In this document: piece after piece, positions 24,795 through 32,936 of the stretch
How positions within the stretch are numbered: position 1 is the stretch's first letter
Layout: every line of letters begins with the position of its first letter
Assembly: GCF_005869935.1 (NCBI RefSeq)
Contig: NZ_SZQF01000003.1
Coordinates: 124,001-188,000, forward strand
Reading direction: 5' to 3'
Length of the DNA stretch: 64,000 nucleotides
DNA from: Winogradskyella algicola
GTDB lineage: Bacteria; Bacteroidota; Bacteroidia; Flavobacteriales; Flavobacteriaceae
Notes under the pieces: generated by a model
What the model was told of the DNA's origin: nothing
What the model saw: the letters and a program-made list of their open reading frames with translations, nothing else
Database searches by the model: none
Translations under genes and position numbers: made by a program

Positions 24795-26098
24795 TAACTA
24801 ATTGAATTGTAATACTCGTTAACAACTTCCCTACGCTTTCCGGAGTTTAATAACGGAATATCATCTACGTAATTAATTGTAATCTCGGCATCTGCACCAA
24901 AATAAGACTTATATTCTTCTACTAATTGCTTCTCGTCTACTTTTTTATCAGTATTCAGGTTAACTTCGTATGCTTTTTTATCTTTTTGAACTAGTTGAAA
25001 TTGTTTGTATTGTCCATATTTACATAATTTAGCAGAAAGATGAGATGGCACCAAATTACCTTTAGTATCGTATAGTAAATCTAAAACTCTACCTGAAATT
25101 TCTGTAAAATAAGGTCTATTATTTTCATCTAATTGCATTATACCAACATCTCCTGTATCATATCGAATTAGTGGTGTTGCCCAATTGTATAAATCAGTAA
25201 TTACAATTCTACCGCGTTGACCATAATCTAATTTTTTATCAGAATTCAAATCAAAAATTTCCACAACATAACTAGAGTCATTAATCTTAAATTTTAAATC
25301 TCCTTCTTCTATTTGTTGTGCAATAATACCATTTTCGTTGTTTGAATATCTGGATAGCGGTTGGATACCAAAATATTGTTTTACCGAGTTTCTTGTGTAA
25401 TCATTTAAAGCTTCAGAGATTGTAATTATTGATTTTGTTTTGAAAGTAATTGGGGTGTACTCTAACTTGTCTAGATACTTACAAATTTTTTCGAAACAAG
25501 ATGCATAGCCTATAAAACAAACCTCTGAGGATTGTTTGTTTAGCTTTTCGATAAAAGTTTTTATTTCATTATCAGAAAGATTAAAAACACTCAAAGGATA
25601 CATGTTTTTTAACTGAAAATCTAGTTTTTTCTTCAAACTAAATGTATCTGACCAAATTTTCACATATACCAAAAAGTCACCTAATTGGTAATTAGATTTC
25701 GCTGAGAAATAAATATTATCAGCTATATTCTTCTGAATTTTTTCTTTGTTGTGATATACACTAAAAGGCGAACCTGTAGAACCACTTGTAGACACTTTTC
25801 TGCATTTTGATACATCATATTTTGAAGATTTAAATTCATCAAAATGATCTCTAATAATGTTTTTATTGATAACCGGAAAACTATCTAATCCATCTAAAGG
25901 ATTAAGCCCTTTGTAAAAATGTGTTGAAGCTGTTACATGTTGTAACAAGTAGTCTAACGAACTCTTAGCTGAGTTTGAATCTGGCACAGAACTATTGAGT
26001 AGTTTCTGAGTGTTATTCAACTCTATTTTAACTGGGTTTCCCTTAATAGAGTCACTGAGCCAAAATATCTTTTGCCTAAGGTTTATACCTCTTTTCAT
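24794..26098 (-). CDS. CapK-like AMP-forming ligase, copy B
   Basis: 434 residues, a close paralogue of the copy at 22107-23390. It has the same STSGSTGSPFSVY P-loop, YSNNENGIIAQQ, LIRYDTGDVGIM and SGKRREVVNEYYN. It starts MKRGINLRQKIFWL, with a normal ATG. The two share the C-terminal half more closely than the N-terminal third. Both flank the GT-C-like gene, which suggests that the pair act in one pathway on different acyl acceptors. Its stop overlaps the start of that gene. Confidence 0.85.
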   Translation of the reverse strand: MKRGINLRQKIFWLSDSIKGNPVKIELNNTQKLLNSSVPDSNSAKSSLDYLLQHVTASTHFYKGLNPLDGLDSFPVINKNIIRDHFDEFKSSKYDVSKCRKVSTSGSTGSPFSVYHNKEKIQKNIADNIYFSAKSNYQLGDFLVYVKIWSDTFSLKKKLDFQLKNMYPLSVFNLSDNEIKTFIEKLNKQSSEVCFIGYASCFEKICKYLDKLEYTPITFKTKSIITISEALNDYTRNSVKQYFGIQPLSRYSNNENGIIAQQIEEGDLKFKINDSSYVVEIFDLNSDKKLDYGQRGRIVITDLYNWATPLIRYDTGDVGIMQLDENNRPYFTEISGRVLDLLYDTKGNLVPSHLSAKLCKYGQYKQFQLVQKDKKAYEVNLNTDKKVDEKQLVEEYKSYFGADAEITINYVDDIPLLNSGKRREVVNEYYNSIS

Positions 26099-26204
26099 TA
26101 TGGTTGATTAATAGCTAACAAAACCTAACGCATTAATTATTAGGCTTATGAAACAATTATACTAAAAAGATAGGCTTTCATTGATAATTATAGATAAAGT
26201 GAAT

Positions 26205-26234
26205 AAAAAACGCAATCAAATGACTGATTGCGTT
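26205..26234 (-). terminator. Terminator after the barrel gene of the first ECF locus (AACGCAATCA stem, copy 1)
   Basis: AACGCAATCA (26209-26218) and TGATTGCGTT (26225-26234) form a perfect 10-bp stem. The minus strand then runs into T (complement of 26205-26210). It lies 75 bases past the stop of the barrel gene. Confidence 0.8.
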
Positions 26235-26308
26235 ATATATACTACATAATTACTGCTTTAAGATGAATGACAGTAACTCTACCCTAACGTCTTAAAGCTA
26301 TCTCGTTT

Positions 26309-27367
26309 TTAATTAAAATCAACTCTTAATCCTACTGCAAGATTATTAATATCTACGGGATTATTCTTAAATATTGGATTGATATCATACTTAACAAACA
26401 CACTAAAGTCTTTGTAACCTATATAGGCACTGAGTCCATACGTAAATTTATTTGTGTTAAAATCATCCCACTGTATTTCTGTTATTCGTTTTCCGTCTTC
26501 TTTATATGATATCCATTGTCTGGTTAAAATTCTGTAAGCTGCAAAACCTCCTATTCCCATCCTAAAACCTTCTTGAGAGCGTAAATAGGTTTGATCTGTT
26601 TTTTTATCGTACTTAGGTTTTGAAAAATCTAGTTCTAGAAAGAAGGGTATACCTATGTTAAAATAGCTAAGTCGTGTATTTCTGAGATTAAGACCTGAAT
26701 CTTGAATAGTTGTTTGATCTTGATTAGTAACTAGAATATCGTCATCATTATTAAAAGTAAGGTCTGTCATCATACTCATAAAACCAAATTTTAAATTCCA
26801 CAAGTTTGTGTCTTCTTTCAATCTGTACTTAAAGGTTGCTCCCACTTCTCCATATCCCAATGGATTGGTATCAAAGCCATCACCATAATAGTCATCATTT
26901 CCATTAATAACAGTATTGACTCCTAAGGCGAGAACAAATTGAGATGTCCATCGTTTTTCGATTTTAATACCAGAAACACTGTCTTTATAATAATTAATAT
27001 TCTCAAAACTCCGTGTAAAAGCATTTCTAGATTCACTATCACTCAACTCTAGTGTTCCGTTAAGTCTATTCTTAACCAGCATCTGCAATCTTTGTTCTTG
27101 GGTAGCAATAGCGTTATTTATTCTATCTGCATGGTATGCTGCCAGCTCTTTCTTTTTAGCCTCCGCTTCCGCTTCCGTTATTTCTTTCTTTTTAAGCTTT
27201 TTATCAATTTGGGTAATGGCTTTTTTCAAGGCTTTTTTCTCTGCTTTGGAGATAGAGTCTATACTAGAAGCAATGTCAGAGGCTTGTTTTTCAAATATCT
27301 CATTTTGAGACCAAATAGTCTGTGAAGATATTAAGGCAAATAATGTGATTATTATATATTTCATCAT
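26309..27367 (-). CDS. Outer-membrane beta-barrel protein of the first ECF locus
   Basis: 352 residues. Signal peptide 1-20 (SSQTIWSQ). A charged helical region at about 25-95, rich in Lys and Glu, is a likely periplasmic coiled coil. The rest alternates beta-strands and turns, consistent with a barrel (QFVALALGVNTVINGNDD-like opening, KFGFMSMM, VFVKYDINPIF) and ends LRVDFN. It overlaps the anti-sigma gene by one base (TAATG) and is followed by a strong terminator, so it is the third gene of a sigma / anti-sigma / barrel operon. Which signal it carries is unknown. Confidence 0.7.
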   Translation of the reverse strand: MMKYIIITLFALISSQTIWSQNEIFEKQASDIASSIDSISKAEKKALKKAITQIDKKLKKKEITEAEAEAKKKELAAYHADRINNAIATQEQRLQMLVKNRLNGTLELSDSESRNAFTRSFENINYYKDSVSGIKIEKRWTSQFVLALGVNTVINGNDDYYGDGFDTNPLGYGEVGATFKYRLKEDTNLWNLKFGFMSMMTDLTFNNDDDILVTNQDQTTIQDSGLNLRNTRLSYFNIGIPFFLELDFSKPKYDKKTDQTYLRSQEGFRMGIGGFAAYRILTRQWISYKEDGKRITEIQWDDFNTNKFTYGLSAYIGYKDFSVFVKYDINPIFKNNPVDINNLAVGLRVDFN

Positions 27368-28122
27368 TACAAATTTTTTAATTCTTGTTTTTCAAAATTT
27401 CTGTTTGCAAAGGCTTCCCTTACTTTTTTAATTTCCCTACTGGCTCTATTAAAAATCCCTTTATTCTTTTCATCAAATAATTGGCGTTCTAATTCAATTA
27501 AAAGCGCATCAGACTCTACATATTTTTCTGTTGTTTTTTTTAGAGTACCATTAAGCTTTAATGAACTACTATCAGTGGCTGTGGATGCTAGCAAATCCTC
27601 TGCTGTGATATAAATAAAGTGTTTAGGTAATTTACGACTTAGTGTATCTGGCTTTTTTACAACATCTCTATTTTCTTCTACAACGACCAGCTTATTATTT
27701 TTTTCTTCTCTTGAAATTAAAGGTTCTTCTTTTATTTGAGGCATACTTGTTTTAGCAATAGTTATCGGTAATTCCTCTGATTCTTTTACCACAACAATTT
27801 TGTTTGATTCTTCCTCTTTAGTTTGAGTTAATTTGTCCTCAATAATTGTTAGCTGTTCATTAATTGGTTGCTGTGGCTCTTCATTTACTATTTTTTGAAT
27901 AGGTGCTTCATCATTAAAACTTCCGAACATCATTTTTGCACCCACAAAACACAACATCAAAATTATTGAAGCAGCTACGGCATACGGCAACCAAATCATT
28001 CTCTTTTTCTTCTGCTTTGTATTTAAAGCTTCTATTAGGCGCTCTCTGGCACGGTCAGAAGGTGCTATTTCTCGATTGCCAATAATTTCCTTAATTAATT
28101 CTTCTGTATTATCGTATTCCAT
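27367..28122 (-). CDS. Single-TM anti-sigma-like protein of the first ECF locus
   Basis: 251 residues. A short cytoplasmic part (1-42) with ELIKEIIGNREIAPSDRARE is followed by one TM helix (about 43-68; PYAVAASIILMLCFVGAKM). A long Glu/Pro/Lys-rich low-complexity periplasmic stalk holds several VVVEE- or KEE-type stretches, and a helical end reads ASREIKKVREAFANR. The position immediately after the ECF sigma gene (14-base overlap) and the topology indicate an anti-sigma role. No zinc-binding ZAS motif (HxxxCxxC) is present, as in many Bacteroidota anti-sigmas. Confidence 0.7.
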   Translation of the reverse strand: MEYDNTEELIKEIIGNREIAPSDRARERLIEALNTKQKKKRMIWLPYAVAASIILMLCFVGAKMMFGSFNDEAPIQKIVNEEPQQPINEQLTIIEDKLTQTKEEESNKIVVVKESEELPITIAKTSMPQIKEEPLISREEKNNKLVVVEENRDVVKKPDTLSRKLPKHFIYITAEDLLASTATDSSSLKLNGTLKKTTEKYVESDALLIELERQLFDEKNKGIFNRASREIKKVREAFANRNFEKQELKNL

Positions 28123-28675
28123 AATTATTTGGCTTTAAATGTGCTAACTGTGCTCTCAATAAAGATTTTGCATGTGCTAATTGGGACTTGGAAGTTCCCA
28201 CGCTTATTTTGAGTAACTCGGCAATTTCCTTATGCTTATAACCATCTATAACAAATAGGTTAAAAACCGTTTTACATCCTACAGGTAATTTATCAATGGC
28301 ACTCTGAACGTCTTGCAAAGTTTCATCAAAGTTTTCAACGACTTGAACAGAAAAATGATGATCATAAACTTCTACTACATCGAATTTGTTTTTACGAATA
28401 CGTAAATACGAAATACATTCCCTAATCATTATTTTTCGTAACCATGCTTCAAAACTTCCCGTAGGTTCGTACTTATTTAAATTTTGAAAGGTTTTCTGAA
28501 ATCCAATTAACATAGTATCTTCTGCAAACTGTAAGTCTTTTATATACTGTCTGCAAGTACTAAGCATTTTTGGTGCGTATAAATCATAAAGTGCGAGTTG
28601 CGCCTTTTGGTTAGACTTCTTAGCCAACCTTATAAGCTCGTTTACACTTTGATTCATAGAAATTAGTTTTGACAT
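28109..28675 (-). CDS. ECF RNA polymerase sigma factor (first locus)
   Basis: 188 residues from ATG 28675 (a second ATG follows at 28657). Region 2 runs over about residues 28-90 (YDLYAPKMLSTCRQYI, AEDTMLIGFQKTFQNL, GSFEAWLRKIMIRE). Region 4 covers about 128-180 (LPVGCKTVFNLFVIDGYKHKE, AELLKISVGTSKSQLAHAK). There is no sigma 1.1 or 3. It heads the operon sigma / anti-sigma / barrel and may be autoregulated. The target promoters are not visible in the window. Confidence 0.92.
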   Translation of the reverse strand: MSKLISMNQSVNELIRLAKKSNQKAQLALYDLYAPKMLSTCRQYIKDLQFAEDTMLIGFQKTFQNLNKYEPTGSFEAWLRKIMIRECISYLRIRKNKFDVVEVYDHHFSVQVVENFDETLQDVQSAIDKLPVGCKTVFNLFVIDGYKHKEIAELLKISVGTSKSQLAHAKSLLRAQLAHLKPNNYGIR

Positions 28676-28800
28676 CCTTTCGCTTTCTATTAATAAAAAC
28701 GCTTTTGCTAATAAAAAGGTTGGATGAGTGGGTAAATATTTTTTAATTTAGAATTAAAAATATGATAAACCCAATAAATTATAGGCTATATCACTACAAT

Positions 28801-28833
28801 AAAAAAACGCAACCAATTGAATGATTGCGTTTT
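28801..28833 (-). terminator. Terminator with AACGCAA stem, copy 2
   Basis: AACGCAACCA pairs with TGATTGCGTT with one mismatch (C opposite A) and flanking A/T runs at 28801-28807 and 28830-28833, 24 bases past the stop of the secreted T9SS gene on the minus strand. The stem matches the terminators at 26209 and 30117. Confidence 0.75.
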
Positions 28834-28856
28834 AATTTTAAGCTGACTAAATCTAT

Positions 28857-30041
28857 CTACAATTTTACGATTCTTCTAATAAACGACCCTCTATCACTAC
28901 TAAACTTAACAAATAAAACACCACTATTAATATCAGTTAAGTCTAAAGTGTTTGTTATACTTGAATATTCAATATTCATTTTTTTACCTAAAGTATCGTA
29001 AACTTCTATATCTAAACCATCTAATTCACCATCAAAATACAGAATGTTTTGAGTAGGATTGGGATACATATTAATATTTAATAATTCTTCATCTTCAACA
29101 CTTAAAGGACTATTTATAAAAACCCTACTCTCAGCAAGCGGTGAGAAATTAAAATCCAACAATTCATTCCATATAAAAGTATTGATATTTTGATAGTTAT
29201 TAGCAACAGTACTATGAACAGTATTTGGTACAATAAAAGAATCTGGTGCTGGTGATTGAAAAATCGCAGCATAAGTGATCATTGCTGCCAAAAAATAAAT
29301 TGTAGGCCTTCCATGAGGTGCATCATCCTCATATAATTCTGAGATAGGAATTTGATCGTAAGGTGCCTGACTCAAAAGTTTACTAATTATTGGCCCAACA
29401 GGAATCATCTTAATGATTTCATTTGGTCGTTCTGCAACTAAAAAATCTTGATATTCTATCCACCAATCATGAAAATCACCCTCAGTATAATCATTATAAG
29501 CTTGAAATTCTGAAGCAGATGCAGGAAAACCATTATTTAAAAAGCCTGCCATATCTGGCCAATTTTCATAAATATAGGTCACCATATCTGGGTTTTGGTT
29601 ATTAACCCAATCCACTATGGTTAATGTTGCGGAAAGTGGTGTTGTATTAGGGTCGTTATAATAAGGCTGATTAGAAGATTGATATTGTATAAAATTACCA
29701 GCTGTAATTAGTACCGTATCAAAATTTGCTGCCGAAAAAGGTTCAGTATCAGAATCCCAAGCCGATGCAACACTGTCAAAACCCCATTGTGATATTGGAG
29801 GTAAATCATCATGCTGTTGTAAAAAACCGTACTGACCATTAACAGCAATATCTAAATTAGCTTCTTCGGCCAAAAAATGAAGCCAGTGTGGTACAGTGGT
29901 TTCATTACTAGGTGTTGGTATTAATGGAGGATCGTGTACAACTAAACTATGACCGAATATAAATACGGTCTTATCCTGCTGTGCATGGAGAAAAAAAGAT
30001 GTGAAAAAGATTATAGAAATACAGAGTAATGTTCTTTTCAT
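28857..30041 (-). CDS. Secreted T9SS protein with an SGNH-hydrolase-like core
   Basis: 394 residues from ATG 30041 (MKRTLLCISI); the open frame continues upstream. Signal peptide ends near HAQQ. The core begins KTVFIFGHSLVVHD, where GHS resembles the GDS block of SGNH hydrolases, and contains AVNGQYGF, FDTVLITAGNFIQYQ (block III-like) and DDAPHGRPTIYFLAA (Asp-x-x-His block V-like). These suggest a lipase or esterase fold, but the catalytic assignment is unproven. The Por sorting domain starts at INMYPNPTQNIL and ends RGSFIRRIVKL, so the protein is exported by the type IX system. Confidence 0.72.
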   Translation of the reverse strand: MKRTLLCISIIFFTSFFLHAQQDKTVFIFGHSLVVHDPPLIPTPSNETTVPHWLHFLAEEANLDIAVNGQYGFLQQHDDLPPISQWGFDSVASAWDSDTEPFSAANFDTVLITAGNFIQYQSSNQPYYNDPNTTPLSATLTIVDWVNNQNPDMVTYIYENWPDMAGFLNNGFPASASEFQAYNDYTEGDFHDWWIEYQDFLVAERPNEIIKMIPVGPIISKLLSQAPYDQIPISELYEDDAPHGRPTIYFLAAMITYAAIFQSPAPDSFIVPNTVHSTVANNYQNINTFIWNELLDFNFSPLAESRVFINSPLSVEDEELLNINMYPNPTQNILYFDGELDGLDIEVYDTLGKKMNIEYSSITNTLDLTDINSGVLFVKFSSDRGSFIRRIVKL

Positions 30042-30115
30042 AATAGAATACATGATGGTTATTTGTAGAACAGTTAAATTAATATATTTCCTACTCTGAG
30101 TCAAAATTTTATAAC

Positions 30116-30148
30116 AAAAAACGCAATCAAATTAATGATTGCGTTTTT
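30116..30148 (-). terminator. dnaK terminator, AACGCAATCA stem, copy 3
   Basis: A 13-bp perfect stem (30117-30129 with 30136-30148) and a 6-base loop. The stem includes flanking A/T tracts, so it could terminate in both directions. It lies about 90 bases past the current dnaK stop and about 40 bases past the ancestral tail. Confidence 0.8.
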
Positions 30149-30155
30149 GTTTTAT

Positions 30156-30190
30156 GAGATTCTGAAACTAGTTCAGAATGACAAGTTGTT
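30156..30190. repeat. GAATGAC-type palindromic repeat downstream of dnaK
   Basis: GAGATTCTGAA and TTCAGAATGACAA with a short middle. A related copy, about 31 of 35 bases identical, is inside tilS at 60016-60050. The arms TTCTGAA / TTCAGAA form a hairpin. Confidence 0.7.
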
Positions 30191-30259
30191 ATTTCACTTC
30201 TTCAAAATCTACCCTTCGACTGCGCTCAGGACAGGCTACTTGACTTCTTCGAAGTCTAC
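30189..30259 (-). repeat. Duplicated dnaK tail flanking a repeat unit
   Basis: The minus strand carries codons for VDFEEVK-stop twice: at 30259-30236 (in frame, stop TAG, the current tail) and at 30212-30189 (stop TAA). Between them lies a 23-base copy (30213-30235) of the CTTCGACTGCGCTCAG repeat. The two 24-base tails differ only at synonymous third positions and in the stop codon. Confidence 0.8.
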
Positions 30260-32143
30260 GTCTTCTACATCGCTAGCTTCATCAGTTGGCTGACCTTGCG
30301 ATCCTGCATCAGGACCTGCAGCTCCACCTTGCTGTGCTTCAGCTTGTGCTTTGTACATTTCTTCACTTGCAACTTTCCAAGCTTCATTGATTTTCTCTAA
30401 AGCTGGTTCTATAACTGCGATATCTTTAGACTCGTAAGCTGTTTTTAATTCCGCTAAAGCATCTTCGATTGGCTTTTTCTTATCATCAGACAATTTATCG
30501 CCAAATTCTTCTAATTGCTTTTCAGTTTGGAAAATCATGCCATCTGCCTGATTTAATTTATCTGCAGTTTCTTTTGCTTTAGCATCTGCTTCTGCGTTAG
30601 CTTCAGCTTCAGCTTTCATCTTTTGGATTTCTTCTTCAGTTAATCCAGAAGACGCTTCAATTCTAATATCTTGTTTCTTACCAGTAGCTTTATCTTCTGC
30701 AGATACTTTAATGATACCATTAGCATCAATATCAAACGTTACTTCAATCTGAGGTGTTCCTCTTCTTGCTGGTGGAATTCCATCTAAGTGGAAACGACCA
30801 ATTGTTTTGTTGTCTGCTGCCATTGGACGCTCACCTTGTAATACGTGAATCTCTACCGATGGCTGATTGTCTGCTGCAGTTGAGAATACTTGCGATTTCT
30901 TAGTTGGAATCGTAGTATTAGCCTCAATCAACTTAGTCATTACATTACCCATAGTTTCGATACCAAGAGATAATGGAGTGACGTCCAATAAAAGAACGTC
31001 TTTTACATCACCAGTTAATACACCACCTTGGATACCTGCTCCTAGTGATACTACCTCGTCTGGGTTAACACCTTTACTTGGTGCTTTTCCGAAGAACTTC
31101 TCAACGGCTTCTTGTACTGCTGGTATACGTGTAGAACCACCTACTAAAATAACCTCGTCAATATCAGATTTTGATAAACCTGCTGCTTTTAATGCAGTTT
31201 CACAAGGCTCTATAGTACGCTTAATTAAATCGTCGATTAACTGCTCAAATTTAGAACGTGTTAATGTACGTACCAAGTGCTTTGGTCCGCTAGCTGTAGC
31301 TGTTACGTAAGGTAAGTTAATCTCTGTCTGTGCAGAAGATGACAACTCAATCTTTGCTTTTTCAGCTGCTTCTTTAAGACGTTGTAAAGCCATTGGGTCT
31401 TTACGTAAGTCCATATCTTCGTCAGCAATAAACTCTTCTGCTAACCAATCTATAATTCTTTCATCTACATCGTCACCACCTAAGTGTGTATCTCCATCTG
31501 TAGATAATACTTCAAATACTCCATCACCTAACTCTAGGATAGAAACATCGTGCGTACCACCACCAAAATCGAATACTACTATTTTTTGGTCTGTAGATTT
31601 TTTATCTAAACCATAAGCCAATGCTGCTGCAGTAGGCTCGTTAATAATTCTACGAACTTTCAAACCTGCAATTTCACCAGCTTCTTTTGTTGCTTGTCTT
31701 TGCGCATCGTTAAAGTAAGCAGGTACTGTAATAACAGCTTCAGACACATCTTGCCCTAAATAATCTTCAGCGGTTTTCTTCATTTTTTGAAGAATCATAG
31801 CTGATAATTCCTGAGGTGTGTATAAACGACCGTCAATGTCTACTCTTGGTGTATCGTTGTCACCTTTTACGACTTTATAAGGTACACGTTCTGCTTCGTT
31901 TTTAGACTCAGAATATTTATTACCCATAAAACGCTTAATAGAATAAACCGTTTTTGTAGGGTTAGTTACTGCTTGTCTTTTTGCCGGATCACCAACTTTA
32001 ATTTCACCACCTTCTACGAAAGCGATAACCGAAGGTGTAGTTCTCTTACCTTCAGCGTTTGGGATTACAACTGGCTCGTTACCTTCCATTACAGAAACGC
32101 AAGAGTTTGTTGTTCCTAAATCAATTCCAATAATCTTACTCAT
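30236..32143 (-). CDS. dnaK: Molecular chaperone DnaK (Hsp70)
   Basis: 635 residues, the normal length. It begins [20 protein letters not shown]. It has the ATPase motifs [13 protein letters not shown] and [10 protein letters not shown], the substrate domain with [16 protein letters not shown], and a Gly/Ala/Gln-rich linker before the acidic tail [12 protein letters not shown]. The tail exists twice in the DNA because of a repeat insertion. No CIRCE or grpE/dnaJ neighbours occur nearby, so it is transcribed alone. It diverges from the collagen-like lipoprotein gene. Confidence 0.98.
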   Translation of the reverse strand: MSKIIGIDLGTTNSCVSVMEGNEPVVIPNAEGKRTTPSVIAFVEGGEIKVGDPAKRQAVTNPTKTVYSIKRFMGNKYSESKNEAERVPYKVVKGDNDTPRVDIDGRLYTPQELSAMILQKMKKTAEDYLGQDVSEAVITVPAYFNDAQRQATKEAGEIAGLKVRRIINEPTAAALAYGLDKKSTDQKIVVFDFGGGTHDVSILELGDGVFEVLSTDGDTHLGGDDVDERIIDWLAEEFIADEDMDLRKDPMALQRLKEAAEKAKIELSSSAQTEINLPYVTATASGPKHLVRTLTRSKFEQLIDDLIKRTIEPCETALKAAGLSKSDIDEVILVGGSTRIPAVQEAVEKFFGKAPSKGVNPDEVVSLGAGIQGGVLTGDVKDVLLLDVTPLSLGIETMGNVMTKLIEANTTIPTKKSQVFSTAADNQPSVEIHVLQGERPMAADNKTIGRFHLDGIPPARRGTPQIEVTFDIDANGIIKVSAEDKATGKKQDIRIEASSGLTEEEIQKMKAEAEANAEADAKAKETADKLNQADGMIFQTEKQLEEFGDKLSDDKKKPIEDALAELKTAYESKDIAVIEPALEKINEAWKVASEEMYKAQAEAQQGGAAGPDAGSQGQPTDEASDVEDVDFEEVK

Positions 32144-32225
32144 AATATTAGTGTATATATTTTTTGTGTATTTAATTTTTAAACTCGTTTACTAACAGTC
32201 AATGATTATGCCATGACAAAAAATG

Positions 32226-32238
32226 TGACATGATGTCA
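32226..32238. promoter_or_regulatory. 13-base palindrome between dnaK and the collagen-like gene
   Basis: TGACATGATGTCA is a perfect inverted repeat about a central base, 83 bases upstream of the dnaK ATG and 82 bases before the collagen-like gene. A half site, CATGACA, precedes it at 32212-32218. It is a possible operator for one or both genes. Confidence 0.4.
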
Positions 32239-32319
32239 GATTACTTTTATGAAAAGATTTTACAATTACACTTACTTTGGAATACGATTTGATGTATTAT
32301 TGACAAAAATTTAGTTATT

Positions 32320-32823
32320 ATGAAGCGTATTTTATCCTTAATTACCGTATTTACTTTATTATTTACTGCCTGTGAAGGCGATCCTGGACCTCCTGGACCT
32401 CCTGGCTTACCTGGGCAGAATGCAGATCAATATGCTGCTGAAGCTTTTGAAATAGTTCTAGATTTTGAAGCTGAAAACTTTTATGAGTTTATTGAACCTT
32501 ATGGTTTTCCAGTTGCGCAATCAAGTGTTACTCTAGTTTATATTTCCTGGAGTGTTGAGAATGGCCAAGATATATGGAGACCTCTTCCACAAACTGTAAT
32601 TTTTGAGGATGGAAATGATTTGGTTTACAACTATGATTTTACCCAAAATGATGTTAGGTTTTTCCTTGAAGGTTCTGACTTAGATGGTTTAGGCCCAGAA
32701 TGGACGCAAGCGCAAGTTTTTAGAGTCGTAGTTCTACCTACTGTAAATGCTGGTAGAGTAGATTTATCAGATTTAGATGCAGTAATGGAAATGTACGGAA
32801 TCACTGAATTTGAGCGAAGATAA
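32320..32823 (+). CDS. Collagen-like lipoprotein
   Basis: 167 residues. Signal with lipobox TAC (Cys20), then a run of Gly-x-y triplets DPGPPGPPGLPGQ (about 22-34), then a beta-rich globular domain (NFYEFIEPYGFPVAQ, VTLVYISWSVENGQDIWRPL) that I do not recognise. Short collagen repeats immediately after the lipid anchor occur in a group of Bacteroidota surface lipoproteins and would act as a stalk. It has its own terminator. It is divergent from dnaK. Confidence 0.8.
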   Translation: MKRILSLITVFTLLFTACEGDPGPPGPPGLPGQNADQYAAEAFEIVLDFEAENFYEFIEPYGFPVAQSSVTLVYISWSVENGQDIWRPLPQTVIFEDGNDLVYNYDFTQNDVRFFLEGSDLDGLGPEWTQAQVFRVVVLPTVNAGRVDLSDLDAVMEMYGITEFERR

Positions 32824-32846
32824 AATCAAGATTTTTTATAAGATTG

Positions 32847-32883
32847 AAGCAGCCTAAATAACTTAAATTAAGGCTGCTTTTTT
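32847..32883 (+). terminator. Terminator of the collagen-like gene
   Basis: AAGCAGCCT (32847-32855) and AGGCTGCTT (32871-32879) form a perfect 9-bp stem followed by a run of T to 32883, 24 bases after the stop. Confidence 0.85.
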
Positions 32884-32906
32884 AATATGACATGTCCAAC
32901 AAAATG

Positions 32907-32914
32907 TATCTTTG
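32907..32914 (+). promoter_or_regulatory. -7 box of the serine ammonia-lyase gene
   Basis: TATCTTTG matches TAnnTTTG, 22 bases before the ATG at 32937. The -33 region does not carry TTTG. Confidence 0.4.
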
Positions 32915-32936
32915 CCAGAATTATTAATTTAATTTT

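Noticed and set aside
21306..26098. Complete capsule or O-antigen locus
   Set aside because: No flippase, polymerase or classical GT2/GT4 glycosyltransferase genes are visible, only four modification-type genes.
30867..31310. 147-codon open frame on the plus strand inside dnaK
   Set aside because: It is antisense to a fully conserved dnaK region. The peptide has no domain and its composition follows from the codons of the other strand.
32143..32320. CIRCE heat-shock element before dnaK
   Set aside because: No TTAGCACTC / GAGTGCTAA pair is present. Only an unrelated 13-base palindrome was found.
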